64,000 nucleotides of DNA from Streptomyces sp. AC512_CC834 (GTDB lineage Bacteria; Actinomycetota; Actinomycetes; Streptomycetales; Streptomycetaceae): positions 158,256 through 222,255 of the forward strand of contig NZ_JAGMUO010000128.1 of the NCBI RefSeq assembly GCF_019049325.1. The letters are read 5' to 3'. A model generated the notes under the pieces. It saw only the letters and a list, made by a program, of their open reading frames with translations, ran no database searches and had not been told where the DNA came from. A program made the translations under genes and the position numbers. This document shows, in pieces, positions 38,683 to 47,368 of this stretch; within the stretch, counting starts at the first letter, position 1; every line of letters begins with the position of its first letter.

Positions 38683-40208
38683 CCGCCCACGAGCGGCGAG
38701 CGGGAGTACAGGACGGGACCGTTTCGCACCGGCATCGTCAGTGCGAAACGGTCCCGTCGGCTGCTACGGCACACCCAGCAGTCCATGGGGCAGGCGTTGA
38801 CGGATTCGCTGCCGGCGACCGCTGAGGGCTGCTCGGTGCCGGGCGCCGGGCGGCCGCGCATCAGCACGGCCGTCAGCAGGCCACCCGCGGCGGCGATGGC
38901 CGCGGCGCCGATGAAGGCGGAGCTGAAGCCGTCGGTCAGCGCGGGCAGGTTGCCGATCTGATCCGCTCCCTGGGAGGTGGCCAGGGCGGTCAGTGCGGCG
39001 AGTCCGAGCGCCGAACCGACCTGGTACGTGGTGTTGACGATGCCGGAGGCCAGGCCGGCCTGCTCCTGCGGTACCCCCGAGATCGCCGACATCATGGCGG
39101 GGATGTAGGCCAGTGACATGCCGGTCGCGGCGACCAGTGAGGCCGGCAGGACATCGACGACGAAGGTGCCGGTCGGCTCGACCGCCGCCAGCCAGACCAG
39201 GCCCGCCGCCAGGACGAACAGGCCGCCCGAGATCAGCGGCTTGGCGCCGAAGCGGCCCAGCAGGCGGGCGGTGATGAGGGTCATGAAGAGCATGAGCAGG
39301 CCGGTCATCGGCAGCAGGGCGGCGCCGCTGGCGAAGGCGCCGTAGCCCAGGACCTGCTGCAGGTAGAGGTTGAGGAAGTACCACATGGGGATCCAGGCGG
39401 CGCCCAGCAGCGTCATCGCCAGGTTGGAGACGCCCAAGCCCGGTGTGCGCCACACCTGCAGCGGCATCAGCGGCGCTTCGACCGACTTCTGCACGACGAG
39501 GAACAGGGTCAGCAGTACGGCGGCGCCGAGGAGTTCCAGCACCGTCTGGGTGGCGCCCCAGCCGACCTCGGGTGCCCGGACCACGGCGAACACCGCGAGC
39601 GCCAGGCCGGCGGTGACGGACGCGGCGCCGAGGACGTCGACCGAGCCGCGGCTGCGCGCTACGGCGGGCAGGAGCCCGGTGGCGGCCAGCGTCGTGATGC
39701 CGATGGGGACGTAGATGATGAAGACCCAGGGCCAGCTCGCCCACTCGGTGAACACGCCACCCAGGAAGACCCCCGCGGTGCCTCCGGCGGGGGCGGCGGC
39801 GCCGTAGAGGGCCAGCGCCTTGCCGAGTTCCTTCGGGTTGTGGCCGAAGAGCATCATCAGCAGCGTCATGGAAGCGGGTGCGCTCAGCGCTCCGCCCACG
39901 CCCTGCACGGCGCGGCCCACGACCTCCACCCAGGCGGTGTTCGCGGCGGCCGCGACGACGGAGCCGGCGATCAGCACGACCCATCCGCCCGCGAACACCC
40001 GTCGCGCTCCCAGCAGGTCCGACAGCCGACCGCCGAAGGCGATGACGTAGGCGTTGAAGACCCACTGCAGGTCGCCCTGGGAGAAGCCCAGGTCGCGCTG
40101 CATCTCCGGCAGGGCCACCCCGATGATCGAGGTGTCCATGATGACCATGAACTGTGCGGTGGCCAGCACGACAAGTGCCCACCAGCGCCGTGGATTGACG
40201 GTTGACAT
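38265..40208 (-). CDS. MFS drug efflux transporter with run-on reading frame
   Basis: The frame encodes a DHA2/EmrB-like MFS protein: start STVNPRRWWALVVLATAQ, motif A-type GGRLSDLLGARRVF, motif C-type segment GAAAPAGGTAGVFLGG, 12-14 helices to about residue 455 (near 38,845). After this no stop occurs and the frame continues for ~190 residues, through the hairpin at 38712-38758 and antisense over the CDF gene to 38265. The natural stop seems to have been lost; the working protein probably ends close to 38,800. Two CsoR-like boxes stand upstream. Confidence 0.8.
   Translation of the reverse strand: MSTVNPRRWWALVVLATAQFMVIMDTSIIGVALPEMQRDLGFSQGDLQWVFNAYVIAFGGRLSDLLGARRVFAGGWVVLIAGSVVAAAANTAWVEVVGRAVQGVGGALSAPASMTLLMMLFGHNPKELGKALALYGAAAPAGGTAGVFLGGVFTEWASWPWVFIIYVPIGITTLAATGLLPAVARSRGSVDVLGAASVTAGLALAVFAVVRAPEVGWGATQTVLELLGAAVLLTLFLVVQKSVEAPLMPLQVWRTPGLGVSNLAMTLLGAAWIPMWYFLNLYLQQVLGYGAFASGAALLPMTGLLMLFMTLITARLLGRFGAKPLISGGLFVLAAGLVWLAAVEPTGTFVVDVLPASLVAATGMSLAYIPAMMSAISGVPQEQAGLASGIVNTTYQVGSALGLAALTALATSQGADQIGNLPALTDGFSSAFIGAAAIAAAGGLLTAVLMRGRPAPGTEQPSAVAGSESVNACPMDCWVCRSSRRDRFALTMPVRNGPVLYSRSPLVGGQLQQSQPGRQPQASASASAAGADRLADGAQQPLPCQASRPSLTAMAAMTRAAIGSAQDQPRVALRTRPTRRTADRYVHRSVCLESATAEAEPSSRPALRWAADRNGMIARESAAMTMPGMERSASPVPSRARTASMAT
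38712..38758. terminator. Hairpin terminator between CDF and MFS genes
   Basis: Perfect 18-bp arms GACGGGACCGTTTCGCAC (38712-38729) and complement (38741-38758) with an 11-base loop, lying between two convergent genes. It should stop transcription from both sides. It is inside the extended MFS frame. Confidence 0.85.
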
Positions 40209-40231
40209 CGCTCGTTCCCTCTCGAGGAGTA

Positions 40232-40288
40232 GATACCCCCAGGGGGTATCTCTGTCATGCGGCAGAACGATATACCCCCAGGGGGTAT
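40232..40288. promoter_or_regulatory. Two CsoR-like G-tract palindromes upstream of MFS
   Basis: GATACCCCCAGGGGGTATC at 40232-40250 and ATACCCCCAGGGGGTAT at 40272-40288, centres 39 bp apart, lie 24-80 bp before the MFS start. ACCCC...GGGGT inverted repeats are typical for CsoR/RcnR-type metal or sulfur sensors. No such repressor gene is in this window. The match is by shape of the box, not by binding data. Confidence 0.65.
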
Positions 40289-40357
40289 TCCGGAAGAAGG
40301 AAGTGAGTAGTGGTTGCGCACACCGAGCGTGCCCACCCGTTCGCGGGACCCGTTCGG

Positions 40358-40388
40358 GACTCCGATATCGTTATTCGATATCGGAGTC
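40358..40388. promoter_or_regulatory. Palindromic operator before APC permease
   Basis: Perfect 13-bp arms GACTCCGATATCG (40358-40370) and complement (40376-40388) around TTATT. Both arms contain the CCGATATCG core that also occurs as CCGATATCGG before the PadR gene at 44838-44847, which suggests one regulator controls both. Confidence 0.6.
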
Positions 40389-40426
40389 CGTAGGAAGCGG
40401 GCCCCGGCCGCCGAGGAGTGAGCCCC

Positions 40427-41710
40427 ATGAGCCCCATGAGCAAGCCACCGACCGCCGCGGGTGTCCCCGATGAATTGCGGCGCAGGCTCGGCGTGCCCGA
40501 CGCCGTGGTAATCGGTCTCGGGGCGATGATCGGCGCGGGGATCTTCGCCGCGCTCGCCCCGGCGGCAGACGCGGCCGGCTCCGGGCTGCCGCTCGGGCTG
40601 GCCCTGGCCGCCGTGGTGGCGTACTGCAACGCGACGTCATCCGCCCGCCTGGCCTCCCGCTGCCCGGCCTCCGGAGGCACCTACGTCTACGGCCGTGAGC
40701 GCCTGGGCGACTTCTGGGGCTACCTGGCCGGCTGGGCGTTCGTGGTCGGCAAGACCGCCTCCTGCGCGGCGATGGCACTCACGGTCGGCTCATACGTATG
40801 GCCCGGCCAAGCGCATGCGGTCGCGGTCGCGGCGGTGGTGGGGCTGACGGCCGTGAACTACGCGGGGGTGCAGAAGTCCGCACTCGTCACCCGCGTGATC
40901 GTCACGGTCGTCCTCGCCGTCCTTGCCGCCGTGGCCGTCGCCGCCCTCACCTCCGGACAGTCGGACGCCGCGCGGTTGGACGTCGGCTCGGACGCCTCCG
41001 TCGGCGGAGTACTCCAGGCAGCGGGCCTGCTGTTCTTCGCCTTCGCCGGGTACGCCCGCATCGCCACCCTCGGGGAAGAGGTCCGCGACCCCGCCCGCAC
41101 CATCCCCAGGGCGATCCCGCTCGCGCTCGGCATCACCCTCGTCGTCTACGCCGTCGTCGCCGTCGCCGTGCTGACCGTACTCGGCCCGAAGGGGTTGGCG
41201 GACACAGCGCTGCCCATGTCCGACGCGGCGAAGGCCGCGGGCGCCGACTGGCTCACGCCGGTCGTACGGGGCGGCGCCGCTGTCGCCGCGCTCGGCTCGC
41301 TGCTGGCGCTGCTACTCGGAGTGTCCCGCACCACCTTGGCCATGGCCCGCGACCGGCACCTGCCGCACGCGCTCGCTGTGGTCCACCCGAGGTTCAAGGT
41401 GCCGCACCGGGCCGAACTGGCCGTGGGCGCCGTGGTGGCCGTGGTCGCGGCGACGGTGGACGTGCGCGGCGCGATCGGGTTCTCGTCCTTCGGCGTCCTG
41501 GTCTACTACGCCATCGCCAACGCCTCTGCCTGGACCCTCGGCCCCGACGAGGGACGACCCCCTCGCCTCATTCCCGCTGTCGGGTTGGCCGGCTGCCTGG
41601 TGCTGGCCTTCGCCCTGCCGTCGACCTCGGTCGTCTCCGGAGCCGCGGTACTGACCGTAGGAGGCGCCGCCTACGGCCTACGCCGATCGATCGCCGCGCG
41701 CAGGCCGTAG
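40427..41710 (+). CDS. APC-family amino acid permease
   Basis: A 427-residue membrane protein of about 12 helices with the APC N-terminal signature GLGAMIGAGIFAALAP and a CPASGGTYVYGRERLG loop. The ATG at 40427 has GGAG at ideal spacing; an earlier GTG (40418) and a later ATG (40436) are in frame. It resembles cationic or small neutral amino acid transporters; substrate unknown. Likely controlled at the CGATATCG-rich palindrome just upstream. Confidence 0.85.
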   Translation: MSPMSKPPTAAGVPDELRRRLGVPDAVVIGLGAMIGAGIFAALAPAADAAGSGLPLGLALAAVVAYCNATSSARLASRCPASGGTYVYGRERLGDFWGYLAGWAFVVGKTASCAAMALTVGSYVWPGQAHAVAVAAVVGLTAVNYAGVQKSALVTRVIVTVVLAVLAAVAVAALTSGQSDAARLDVGSDASVGGVLQAAGLLFFAFAGYARIATLGEEVRDPARTIPRAIPLALGITLVVYAVVAVAVLTVLGPKGLADTALPMSDAAKAAGADWLTPVVRGGAAVAALGSLLALLLGVSRTTLAMARDRHLPHALAVVHPRFKVPHRAELAVGAVVAVVAATVDVRGAIGFSSFGVLVYYAIANASAWTLGPDEGRPPRLIPAVGLAGCLVLAFALPSTSVVSGAAVLTVGGAAYGLRRSIAARRP

Positions 41711-41771
41711 GAGAGGAGCGATCATGCAAGCATGCGAACGGAGAGTTCTGCGTGGCGTGTACGGGGGGATG

Positions 41772-42434
41772 TCAGCGGCTGCGTGGAGTGACCAGGCCGG
41801 ATTCGTAGGCGAGGATCACGAGTTGGGCCCGGTCGCGGGCATGGGCCTTCATCATGGCCCGGTTGATATGGGTCTTCGCGGTCAGGGGGCTGATCACCAG
41901 ACGGTCCGCGATCTCGTCGTTGGACAGCCCTTGCGCGACCAGCGCGACGGCCTCTCGTTCGCGTCTGGTCAGCTGTTCGAGCCGTGTGTCGGCATCGGTG
42001 GTGAGCGGCTGGGTGACGTACTGGTTGATCAGCCTGCGGGTGATTGACGGCGCCAGCAGCGCGTCGCCGCGGGCAGCAACGCGCACGGCGTGCAGGAAGT
42101 CGTCCGGCAGGATGTCCTTGACGAGGAAGCCTGCGGCGCCGGCGCGCAGCGCGTGGAAGACGTACTCGTCCATGCCGTAGTTGGTCAGGATGACGACGTG
42201 CACCCCGGTCAGGGCCGGGTCGACGGCGATGCGCCGGGTGGTCTGGATGCCGTCGAGCACCGGCATCTGAATATCGATGAGCGCGACGTCGGGCAGGTGA
42301 GCCTTGACCAGCTCCAGGCCCTCCGCGCCGTCTCCGGCTTCGGCGACCACCTCGATGTCGTCTTCGAGGTCGAGCAGCGCGCGGAAGCCGCTGCGCACGA
42401 GCGGCTGGTCGTCGACCAGCAGGACACGGATCAC
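41772..42434 (-). CDS. NarL/LuxR-type response regulator
   Basis: A 220-residue protein: receiver domain with Asp8-Asp9, phosphoacceptor Asp54 (LIDIQMPVLDG) and Lys in FLVKD, then a LuxR helix-turn-helix at ~150-215 (LTRREREAVALVAQGLSNDEIA). The GTG at 42434 overlaps the kinase stop (GTGA). Forms a two-component pair with the upstream kinase. DUF6223 next to it is a likely target. Confidence 0.93.
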   Translation of the reverse strand: MIRVLLVDDQPLVRSGFRALLDLEDDIEVVAEAGDGAEGLELVKAHLPDVALIDIQMPVLDGIQTTRRIAVDPALTGVHVVILTNYGMDEYVFHALRAGAAGFLVKDILPDDFLHAVRVAARGDALLAPSITRRLINQYVTQPLTTDADTRLEQLTRREREAVALVAQGLSNDEIADRLVISPLTAKTHINRAMMKAHARDRAQLVILAYESGLVTPRSR

Positions 42435-43555
42435 GATATTGACTCCAGGGGGAGTACGGCTCGGACGGTGAAGCCGCGCTCGCTGCGCGGTTCGGCACAC
42501 ATGCGGCCACCGAGGGCGGTGACGCGCTCCCGCATGCCGAGCAGCCCCATGCCGGGCACCGGGGCGGTGCCCGGCACGGCACTGCCGTCGTCGTCGATGC
42601 GGATCACGAGCGAGTCGGGGCGGTAGTCGATGCGGACCGAGGCGGTGGCGGCGCAGGCGTGCCGGGCGATGTTGGTCAGCGACTCCTGCACGATCCGGTA
42701 GGCGGTCCGGCCCACAGCTGCCGGCACGTCGGGCCGCTGTCCCTTGATCACGAGGTTCGTCGCCAGGCCGCTCCGGCCGGCCCGCTCCACCAGCTCCGGA
42801 ATGTGGTCGAGCCCGCGCGGCGGGGTGGTGTCGTCGTCGCGCAGGGCCCGCAAAGTGGCGCGTAGCTCCCGGGTCGCCTCCCGGCCTGCCTCCTGGATCG
42901 CCAGGAGCGCCTCCGGGACCTGCTCGCCCCGTCGTCGTGCGACGTGGACGGCGACTTCGGACTGCACCTTGATGATCGAGATCTGATGGGTGAGCGAATC
43001 ATGCAACTCCCGTGCGATGTGCAGACGTTCCTCGTCCGCGCGGCGCCGTGCCGTCTCCTCCCGGGTGCGCACGGCCTCGTCCGCCCTTCGCTCGGCCTGC
43101 CGCAGCGCCTCCCCGGCGGCGCCGGCCGCGACCAGCCACGCGATCTCCAGGGCACCGCGGGCCTGCGCGTACGCCTCCCGCATGTCGTGCAGGGAGACCA
43201 GGGCGGCGAGCGGCAGTGCGGCCACCATGGCCACAGACGCGATCACCGTGACGGTGCGGTGTCCGGCCCGCACCGCGGCGTAAACCGCGAACAGGAACGC
43301 GACGACCGGCACGTCGAACCCAGCCGCCTGATACGCCACCGCGCACAGTCCGGTGGCGGCCAGTACCAGGACGGGAGCGTGGCGGCGGGCGGCCAGCGCC
43401 AGGCCGCTCGCCACCAACAGCGCCTGGCCCAGCAGGTCGAGGCCCGCGTCGGGGTGCTGTCCGGACCGCGCGGCGAGCAGCAGCGCCACCGCCACGCCGA
43501 CGGCTGTCGCCCAGTCCATGACCCCGGCCGGGACACCGAACCGTCCTTTTTCCAT
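42431..43555 (-). CDS. Sensor histidine kinase, NarL/DesK type
   Basis: A 374-residue kinase: four to five transmembrane helices in residues 10-150 with no large extracellular domain, HisKA_3 box IARELHDSLTH with His185, and a HATPase_c domain at ~265-374 (QESLTNIARHA, GMGLLGMRERV). The short membrane sensor suggests it reads envelope stress or membrane state. Coupled to its response regulator. Confidence 0.92.
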   Translation of the reverse strand: MEKGRFGVPAGVMDWATAVGVAVALLLAARSGQHPDAGLDLLGQALLVASGLALAARRHAPVLVLAATGLCAVAYQAAGFDVPVVAFLFAVYAAVRAGHRTVTVIASVAMVAALPLAALVSLHDMREAYAQARGALEIAWLVAAGAAGEALRQAERRADEAVRTREETARRRADEERLHIARELHDSLTHQISIIKVQSEVAVHVARRRGEQVPEALLAIQEAGREATRELRATLRALRDDDTTPPRGLDHIPELVERAGRSGLATNLVIKGQRPDVPAAVGRTAYRIVQESLTNIARHACAATASVRIDYRPDSLVIRIDDDGSAVPGTAPVPGMGLLGMRERVTALGGRMCAEPRSERGFTVRAVLPLESIS

Positions 43556-43777
43556 GCGCGCACCCTAGCCACGCGCCGGCGCCGAGAAATCCCGCCGGCG
43601 CACGAACAGCCGTCTACCGCAGGCGCGGTACCGGCGAACCTGCCTGCCGCGTCGGCAGTAGCCGGGTGCGTCATCGGCGGCAGCGTGGAGTGCCTGCCGC
43701 TGTGGGACGACCGGAGGTGCTCCGGCAGCCACCATCAGGGGGCATCCCGATACGAGACGCACGAGCAGGAGACGGAC

Positions 43778-44245
43778 ATGCGCACATCAGGAGCCATGAA
43801 GGCGGTCCGACGGGTGGCAGCGGTGACCGCGGCCGCCCTGCTCGGCGGGTTCGTGCTCGCCGCACCGGCGGCCGCACACACCGCTGTCCAGTCGTCCGCC
43901 GCCAGCGTCTACGCCATCAGCGCCGGGCGGCTCGGGGCCACCACGGCAGGCGTACTCGCCCTGATCGGCGTGGCCGTCGGTGGGCTGGCTCTGGCCCGTC
44001 CCACCGGCCGTTTCGGCACCGACACCGGGCGACGCGGCGCCATCGCGGCCCTGACGACGGGGCTGGTTGCCATGGCCCTCGGTGGTCTGGTGGCGGCTAC
44101 CGCCGACGGCGGACTCGGCACCGGCAACGGGTTGGGCGGGGCCTTCGTGGCCCTGATCGTGGGACTCATCGCCACGGCCGTCGGCTGGCTGGCGCTGGCC
44201 CGGGCCCAGGGGCACCGTGCCGAGCAGCACGTGGCCGGCCGCTGA
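43778..44245 (+). CDS. DUF6223 membrane protein
   Basis: A 155-residue protein with a signal peptide or first helix (AAALLGGFVLAAPAAAH), then about three hydrophobic segments (TAGVLALIGVAVGGLALARP, GLVAMALGGLVAATADG, GAFVALIVGLIATAVGW). It matches DUF6223 proteins of Streptomyces. Divergent from the two-component system and probably regulated by it. Function unknown. Confidence 0.75.
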   Translation: MRTSGAMKAVRRVAAVTAAALLGGFVLAAPAAAHTAVQSSAASVYAISAGRLGATTAGVLALIGVAVGGLALARPTGRFGTDTGRRGAIAALTTGLVAMALGGLVAATADGGLGTGNGLGGAFVALIVGLIATAVGWLALARAQGHRAEQHVAGR

Positions 44246-44504
44246 CACCGCCCCCCACCAGGCACCCGAGACGACACCTCTCACGGCCACTCGAAGCAGG
44301 ACGGATCTTCTTCCATCGATCTCGAAGTCCCTCCGGCCGGAAACACAGGACTTGAGCGATACGAGGACAGTCGCGCGGCTGCCTCTTGCTCGTCATCGCT
44401 GGCGCGGGCGCCTGTTGCCCGAACGTCTACCTTCGCCACACCGTCGCCCGGCCGAGCAGCCGACGCAGCCGAGGACGCGCGCCGCCGGTGTTCCGACGGA
44501 GCGA

Positions 44505-44810
44505 CTACGGGGCCTCGTCGCCGAGGACTTCACGGGCCAGCTCTGCCAGTGCCTTGCGGTCCTCGGCAAGGGCCTGCCTCCCGGCCTCGGTGGCCCGGTA
44601 GACCCGCCGGGCCCGCCCCTCGACGACGCGTTGCTCGGACTCCAGTAGTCCGTCGGCCTCCAGACGGTGCAGCGTCGGGTACAACGTGCCGGGACTGATC
44701 CGGTAGCCGTGGCGGGCCAGTTCGTCGGTCATCCAGGCGCCGTGGATATCCTCCACGGCCGCGTGATGCAGGATGTGCAGCCGCACCGCGCCTCGCTGGA
44801 ACTCCCGCAC
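44505..44810 (-). CDS. PadR-family transcriptional regulator
   Basis: A 101-residue PadR protein: winged helix with ISPGTLYPTLHRLEADGLL, and short C-terminal helix (AGRQALAEDRKALAELAREV). GTG 44810 chosen as start, since VREFQRGAVRLHILHHA is the usual PadR beginning. A CCGATATCGG palindrome lies 28 bp upstream, and the same core lies before the APC permease. PadR proteins repress transport genes in response to small molecules. The ~260 bp between it and DUF6223 hold no gene. Confidence 0.85.
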   Translation of the reverse strand: MREFQRGAVRLHILHHAAVEDIHGAWMTDELARHGYRISPGTLYPTLHRLEADGLLESEQRVVEGRARRVYRATEAGRQALAEDRKALAELAREVLGDEAP

Positions 44811-44837
44811 TCTGGCCCACCTCCGGCAGTGACGAAA

Positions 44838-44847
44838 CCGATATCGG
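44838..44847. promoter_or_regulatory. CCGATATCGG palindrome before padR
   Basis: A perfect 10-bp palindrome 28 bp upstream of the PadR start, likely an autoregulatory operator. The same core makes up both arms of the operator at 40358-40388. Confidence 0.55.
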
Positions 44848-44996
44848 GAGCCGATCCTACGCCGGGCGTTCAGCGGGCCTCGTCCGGCGTCCCCGCGCCC
44901 CTGCTGCTCTCGCACGGCGGGACAAGGACAAGCTGACGAGCGGACCGGGCGGCCCCCGGATTCGAGGGCCGCCCGGCGTCGTAGTGGTGGTGTGGG

Positions 44997-45536
44997 TCAG
45001 TGGTAGGCGTGGACGACGGCGTGGCCTTTGCCGCGGCCGATCATCCACTTGTTGACCGGCGTGGTGATCACGAAGGCCACGGCGAAGCCGCCGAGCAGGG
45101 CGTACCAGAACAGTCCGTCCGACAGGTGCGCGTCCATCGCGCCCGGTGTCAGGGCGATGATGCCGTTGTCGACCAGTTCCATCACCGCGATGGAGACGGT
45201 GTCGGCGGCCAGCGCGACTTTGATCGCCGCCTTCAGGGACACCCCCGCGCGTACCACCGCGAAGAGGGTGAAGGAGTAACCGAAGACGAAGGCAAGGGTG
45301 ATCGCGAGGATCATGGTCGGCGCGTTGCCCCACATCAGGGCGGTACCGATCACCATGCCGAGGATCTCGCCGATGGCGCACCCGGTGAGGCAGTGCAGCG
45401 TCGCCTTCATCGCCGTCGCCCAGGTCGTGCCGTGCGCTTGATCACCGTGGTGATCGCCGTGGCCGCCCGCGGACGAGGCGGGGGCGTGCGCGGTACCGGT
45501 GTGGTGCGTGCTGTGGTCCATGACCCTCATCCCCAT
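44997..45536 (-). CDS. DUF4396 membrane protein with His-rich N-terminus
   Basis: A 179-residue protein: His-rich start (MDHSTHHTGTAH, GGHGDHHGDQAHG) then four hydrophobic helices (IGEILGMVIGTALMWG, TMILAITLAFVFGYSFTLFAV, and others), as in DUF4396. The ATG at 45521 (MDHSTHH) is an equally good start. A CsoR-like box is ~45 bp upstream, so metal or copper regulation is likely. Function unproved. Confidence 0.8.
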   Translation of the reverse strand: MGMRVMDHSTHHTGTAHAPASSAGGHGDHHGDQAHGTTWATAMKATLHCLTGCAIGEILGMVIGTALMWGNAPTMILAITLAFVFGYSFTLFAVVRAGVSLKAAIKVALAADTVSIAVMELVDNGIIALTPGAMDAHLSDGLFWYALLGGFAVAFVITTPVNKWMIGRGKGHAVVHAYH

Positions 45537-45580
45537 TCGATGCCCCGCAAGGCCCCTGCGGCTCTACAACGCAGAACCAT

Positions 45581-45597
45581 ATACCCCCTAGGGGTAT
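45581..45597. promoter_or_regulatory. CsoR-like palindrome upstream of DUF4396
   Basis: ATACCCC-CTA-GGGGTAT at 45581-45597, of the same type as the two boxes before the MFS gene but with a 3-base centre. It suggests one shared metal-responsive repressor for the two genes. Confidence 0.6.
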
Positions 45598-45607
45598 GTA
45601 GCCAGGG

Positions 45608-46510
45608 TCAGGAGTGATCCGAACCCGTTGCCGGACGATGAAGAAGCACCCACGTGCGCCCACCGTCAACGGACTCGTAGACGACATCGCCACTGTCCGC
45701 CGCCAGCAGACGCTGAGAGGTCACCGCCGTCAGCACCCTCCCCTCACCGCCCGCGGGCAGGCGGCCCTGCTCCGTCCATGTCCGCCCGTCGCGGCCGGCG
45801 ACGACCCGGCCGTCAGCCGTGAGCGCCAGCAACCTGCCGGGTTCCGGTTCCTCCACTGCCACCAGGCCGGGCGACGAAGGGACCGGACGGAAGGTCCGTG
45901 CGCCATCGTCACTGCGCGACAGGCCGGTGCCGGTGGCCGCCCACACGGTGGTCGCGCTGTCTGGGTGAGAGGCGAGGTCGAGCGCCGCCACGTCCGCGCG
46001 CTTGGCCCACTTGCGGCCCCCGTCGGCGCTGGCCCACACCCGCTCGCTCTGGCTGTCGAACCCGTACAGCACCTCACCGGCGTTCTCCAGCGCGTGGAAG
46101 TCAGCCTCGCCTTCGGCGGAGAGGGTCTGCCAGGTGCGGCCGGCGTCCGTGCTCTGGATCAGGCCCAGGTGCGCGGGCCGTGTGCCGGATTCGGCGGGGC
46201 CGGGGTGACCGCTGGCCAGGAACGTGGCCGGACCGGTCACGGTGAAGCCCATGGTGTCCTGATAGCGGTCGGCCACCCGGGTGGCAGTGCCGCCATCCAG
46301 GCGGAAGACGCCGTGGTGCCCGGCGGCGTAGACCGCGCCGTCGGCTGGATCGACGCCCAGCCCGTGCAGATGGCCGGTCCCAGGGTCGGGTGCGGCGCCA
46401 TCCCGGCCGGTCTCGGCGGTGGTGTCGGTGGCGGAGCAGGCGGCGAGTAGCAGGCCGGCAGCCGCGAGCAGGATCAGGGCACGCGGGCGGCGCCGCGGTA
46501 TGCGAGTCAT
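45608..46510 (-). CDS. F510_1955-type secreted beta-propeller lipoprotein
   Basis: A 300-residue protein with a lipoprotein signal (LLAAAGLLLAACSA, Cys at ~24) and BNR-like Asp-box repeats (STDAGRTWQTL, SADGGRKWAKR, SDDGARTFRPV, SVDGGRTWVLL). It matches sialidase-like propellers that occur near DUF305 and copper genes in actinobacteria. The true function is unknown; there are no sialidase catalytic residues. Confidence 0.78.
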   Translation of the reverse strand: MTRIPRRRPRALILLAAAGLLLAACSATDTTAETGRDGAAPDPGTGHLHGLGVDPADGAVYAAGHHGVFRLDGGTATRVADRYQDTMGFTVTGPATFLASGHPGPAESGTRPAHLGLIQSTDAGRTWQTLSAEGEADFHALENAGEVLYGFDSQSERVWASADGGRKWAKRADVAALDLASHPDSATTVWAATGTGLSRSDDGARTFRPVPSSPGLVAVEEPEPGRLLALTADGRVVAGRDGRTWTEQGRLPAGGEGRVLTAVTSQRLLAADSGDVVYESVDGGRTWVLLHRPATGSDHS

Positions 46511-46552
46511 GGTGTGAGGTCCAAGCGGGGAGAAGGGACGACGGGAAGGCAG

Positions 46553-46595
46553 GTCGGTGTGGGGCGGGCACCGATGGTGCCCGCCCCACACCGAC
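46553..46595. terminator. Hairpin between DUF305 and propeller genes
   Basis: Perfect 20-bp arms GTCGGTGTGGGGCGGGCACC (46553-46572) and complement (46576-46595) with a 3-base loop. It follows the DUF305 stop, so it likely ends or weakens transcription between the two leftward genes. Confidence 0.8.
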
Positions 46596-46604
46596 GCGAT
46601 GGGG

Positions 46605-47246
46605 TCAGTCCTTGCCGAGCAGTTCGTTCATCTGCTCGATCTCCGCGCTCTGCGAGTCGATGATCTCTCCGGCCATCTTCTTGGCCGGTCCGTAAGTGCC
46701 GTCGGCCTGCTCGGTCTTCGCCATGTCGACCGCGCCTTCGTGATGCTTGATCATCATTTCCATGAAGGCGGTGTCGAAGGCCTTGCCCGAGGCGTTCTCG
46801 AGCCCGGTCATCTCCTCTGCCGTCATCATGCCGCCCATGTCGTGCATGGAGTGGTCCATGGCACCCTCGGCGGGCACGTCCTCGCCCCACGAGATCAGCC
46901 AGCCGGAGAGCGTCTTGATCTCCGGGTCCTGGGCCTTCTTGATGTCGGCGGCGAGCTTCTTCACCTCGGCCGACTGCGCGCGGTCGGGCGCGAGGTCGGC
47001 CATCTCGACGGCCTGACGGTGGTGGGGGATCATCCCCTTCGCGAAGGCGACGTCGGCAGCGTTGTGCTGCCCCTGTGACGCGGACGCAGATGCCGGGGCG
47101 GACGAGGCGGCGGTAGCGGCGTGGCCGCCGTGTCCGGCCGAGCTGTCATCGTCGCCGTTACCGCCGCAGGCGGCCAGGACGAGTGCTGCCGCGCCTGCGG
47201 CGGCTACGGCGGCAGTGCGGCGCATGAGAGAACGCTTGCGGATCAT
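46605..47246 (-). CDS. DUF305 lipoprotein (copper-associated)
   Basis: A 213-residue lipoprotein (signal ALVLAACGG) with the two DUF305 HH motifs, KGMIPHHRQAVEMA and MMIKHHEGAVDMA, and a Met/His-rich middle (AMDHSMHDMGGMMTAEEM). DUF305 proteins are found in copper-handling gene sets and may bind Cu. ATG 47246 gives a good signal peptide. Divides with the propeller gene at a terminator. Confidence 0.88.
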   Translation of the reverse strand: MIRKRSLMRRTAAVAAAGAAALVLAACGGNGDDDSSAGHGGHAATAASSAPASASASQGQHNAADVAFAKGMIPHHRQAVEMADLAPDRAQSAEVKKLAADIKKAQDPEIKTLSGWLISWGEDVPAEGAMDHSMHDMGGMMTAEEMTGLENASGKAFDTAFMEMMIKHHEGAVDMAKTEQADGTYGPAKKMAGEIIDSQSAEIEQMNELLGKD

Positions 47247-47368
47247 GGTGGTGCAACTCCTTGACGCGCGCCGTCGCGCGGCACGCGGTGGGAACGGATG
47301 TAGAGCGTGCGGAAGCACGGCACCCGTCACCGGCAAGGGCCGGGCGCACGGGAGCCGGGCGGGCCGCT

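Noticed and set aside
41711..41771. Short Cys-rich peptide after the APC permease (CKHANGEFCVACTGGC in one frame)
   Set aside because: The frame has no good start of its own and overlaps the response regulator; too short to call.
45608..46510. Sialidase
   Set aside because: Only Asp-box repeats are present; the catalytic Arg triad and Tyr/Glu pair are not visible.
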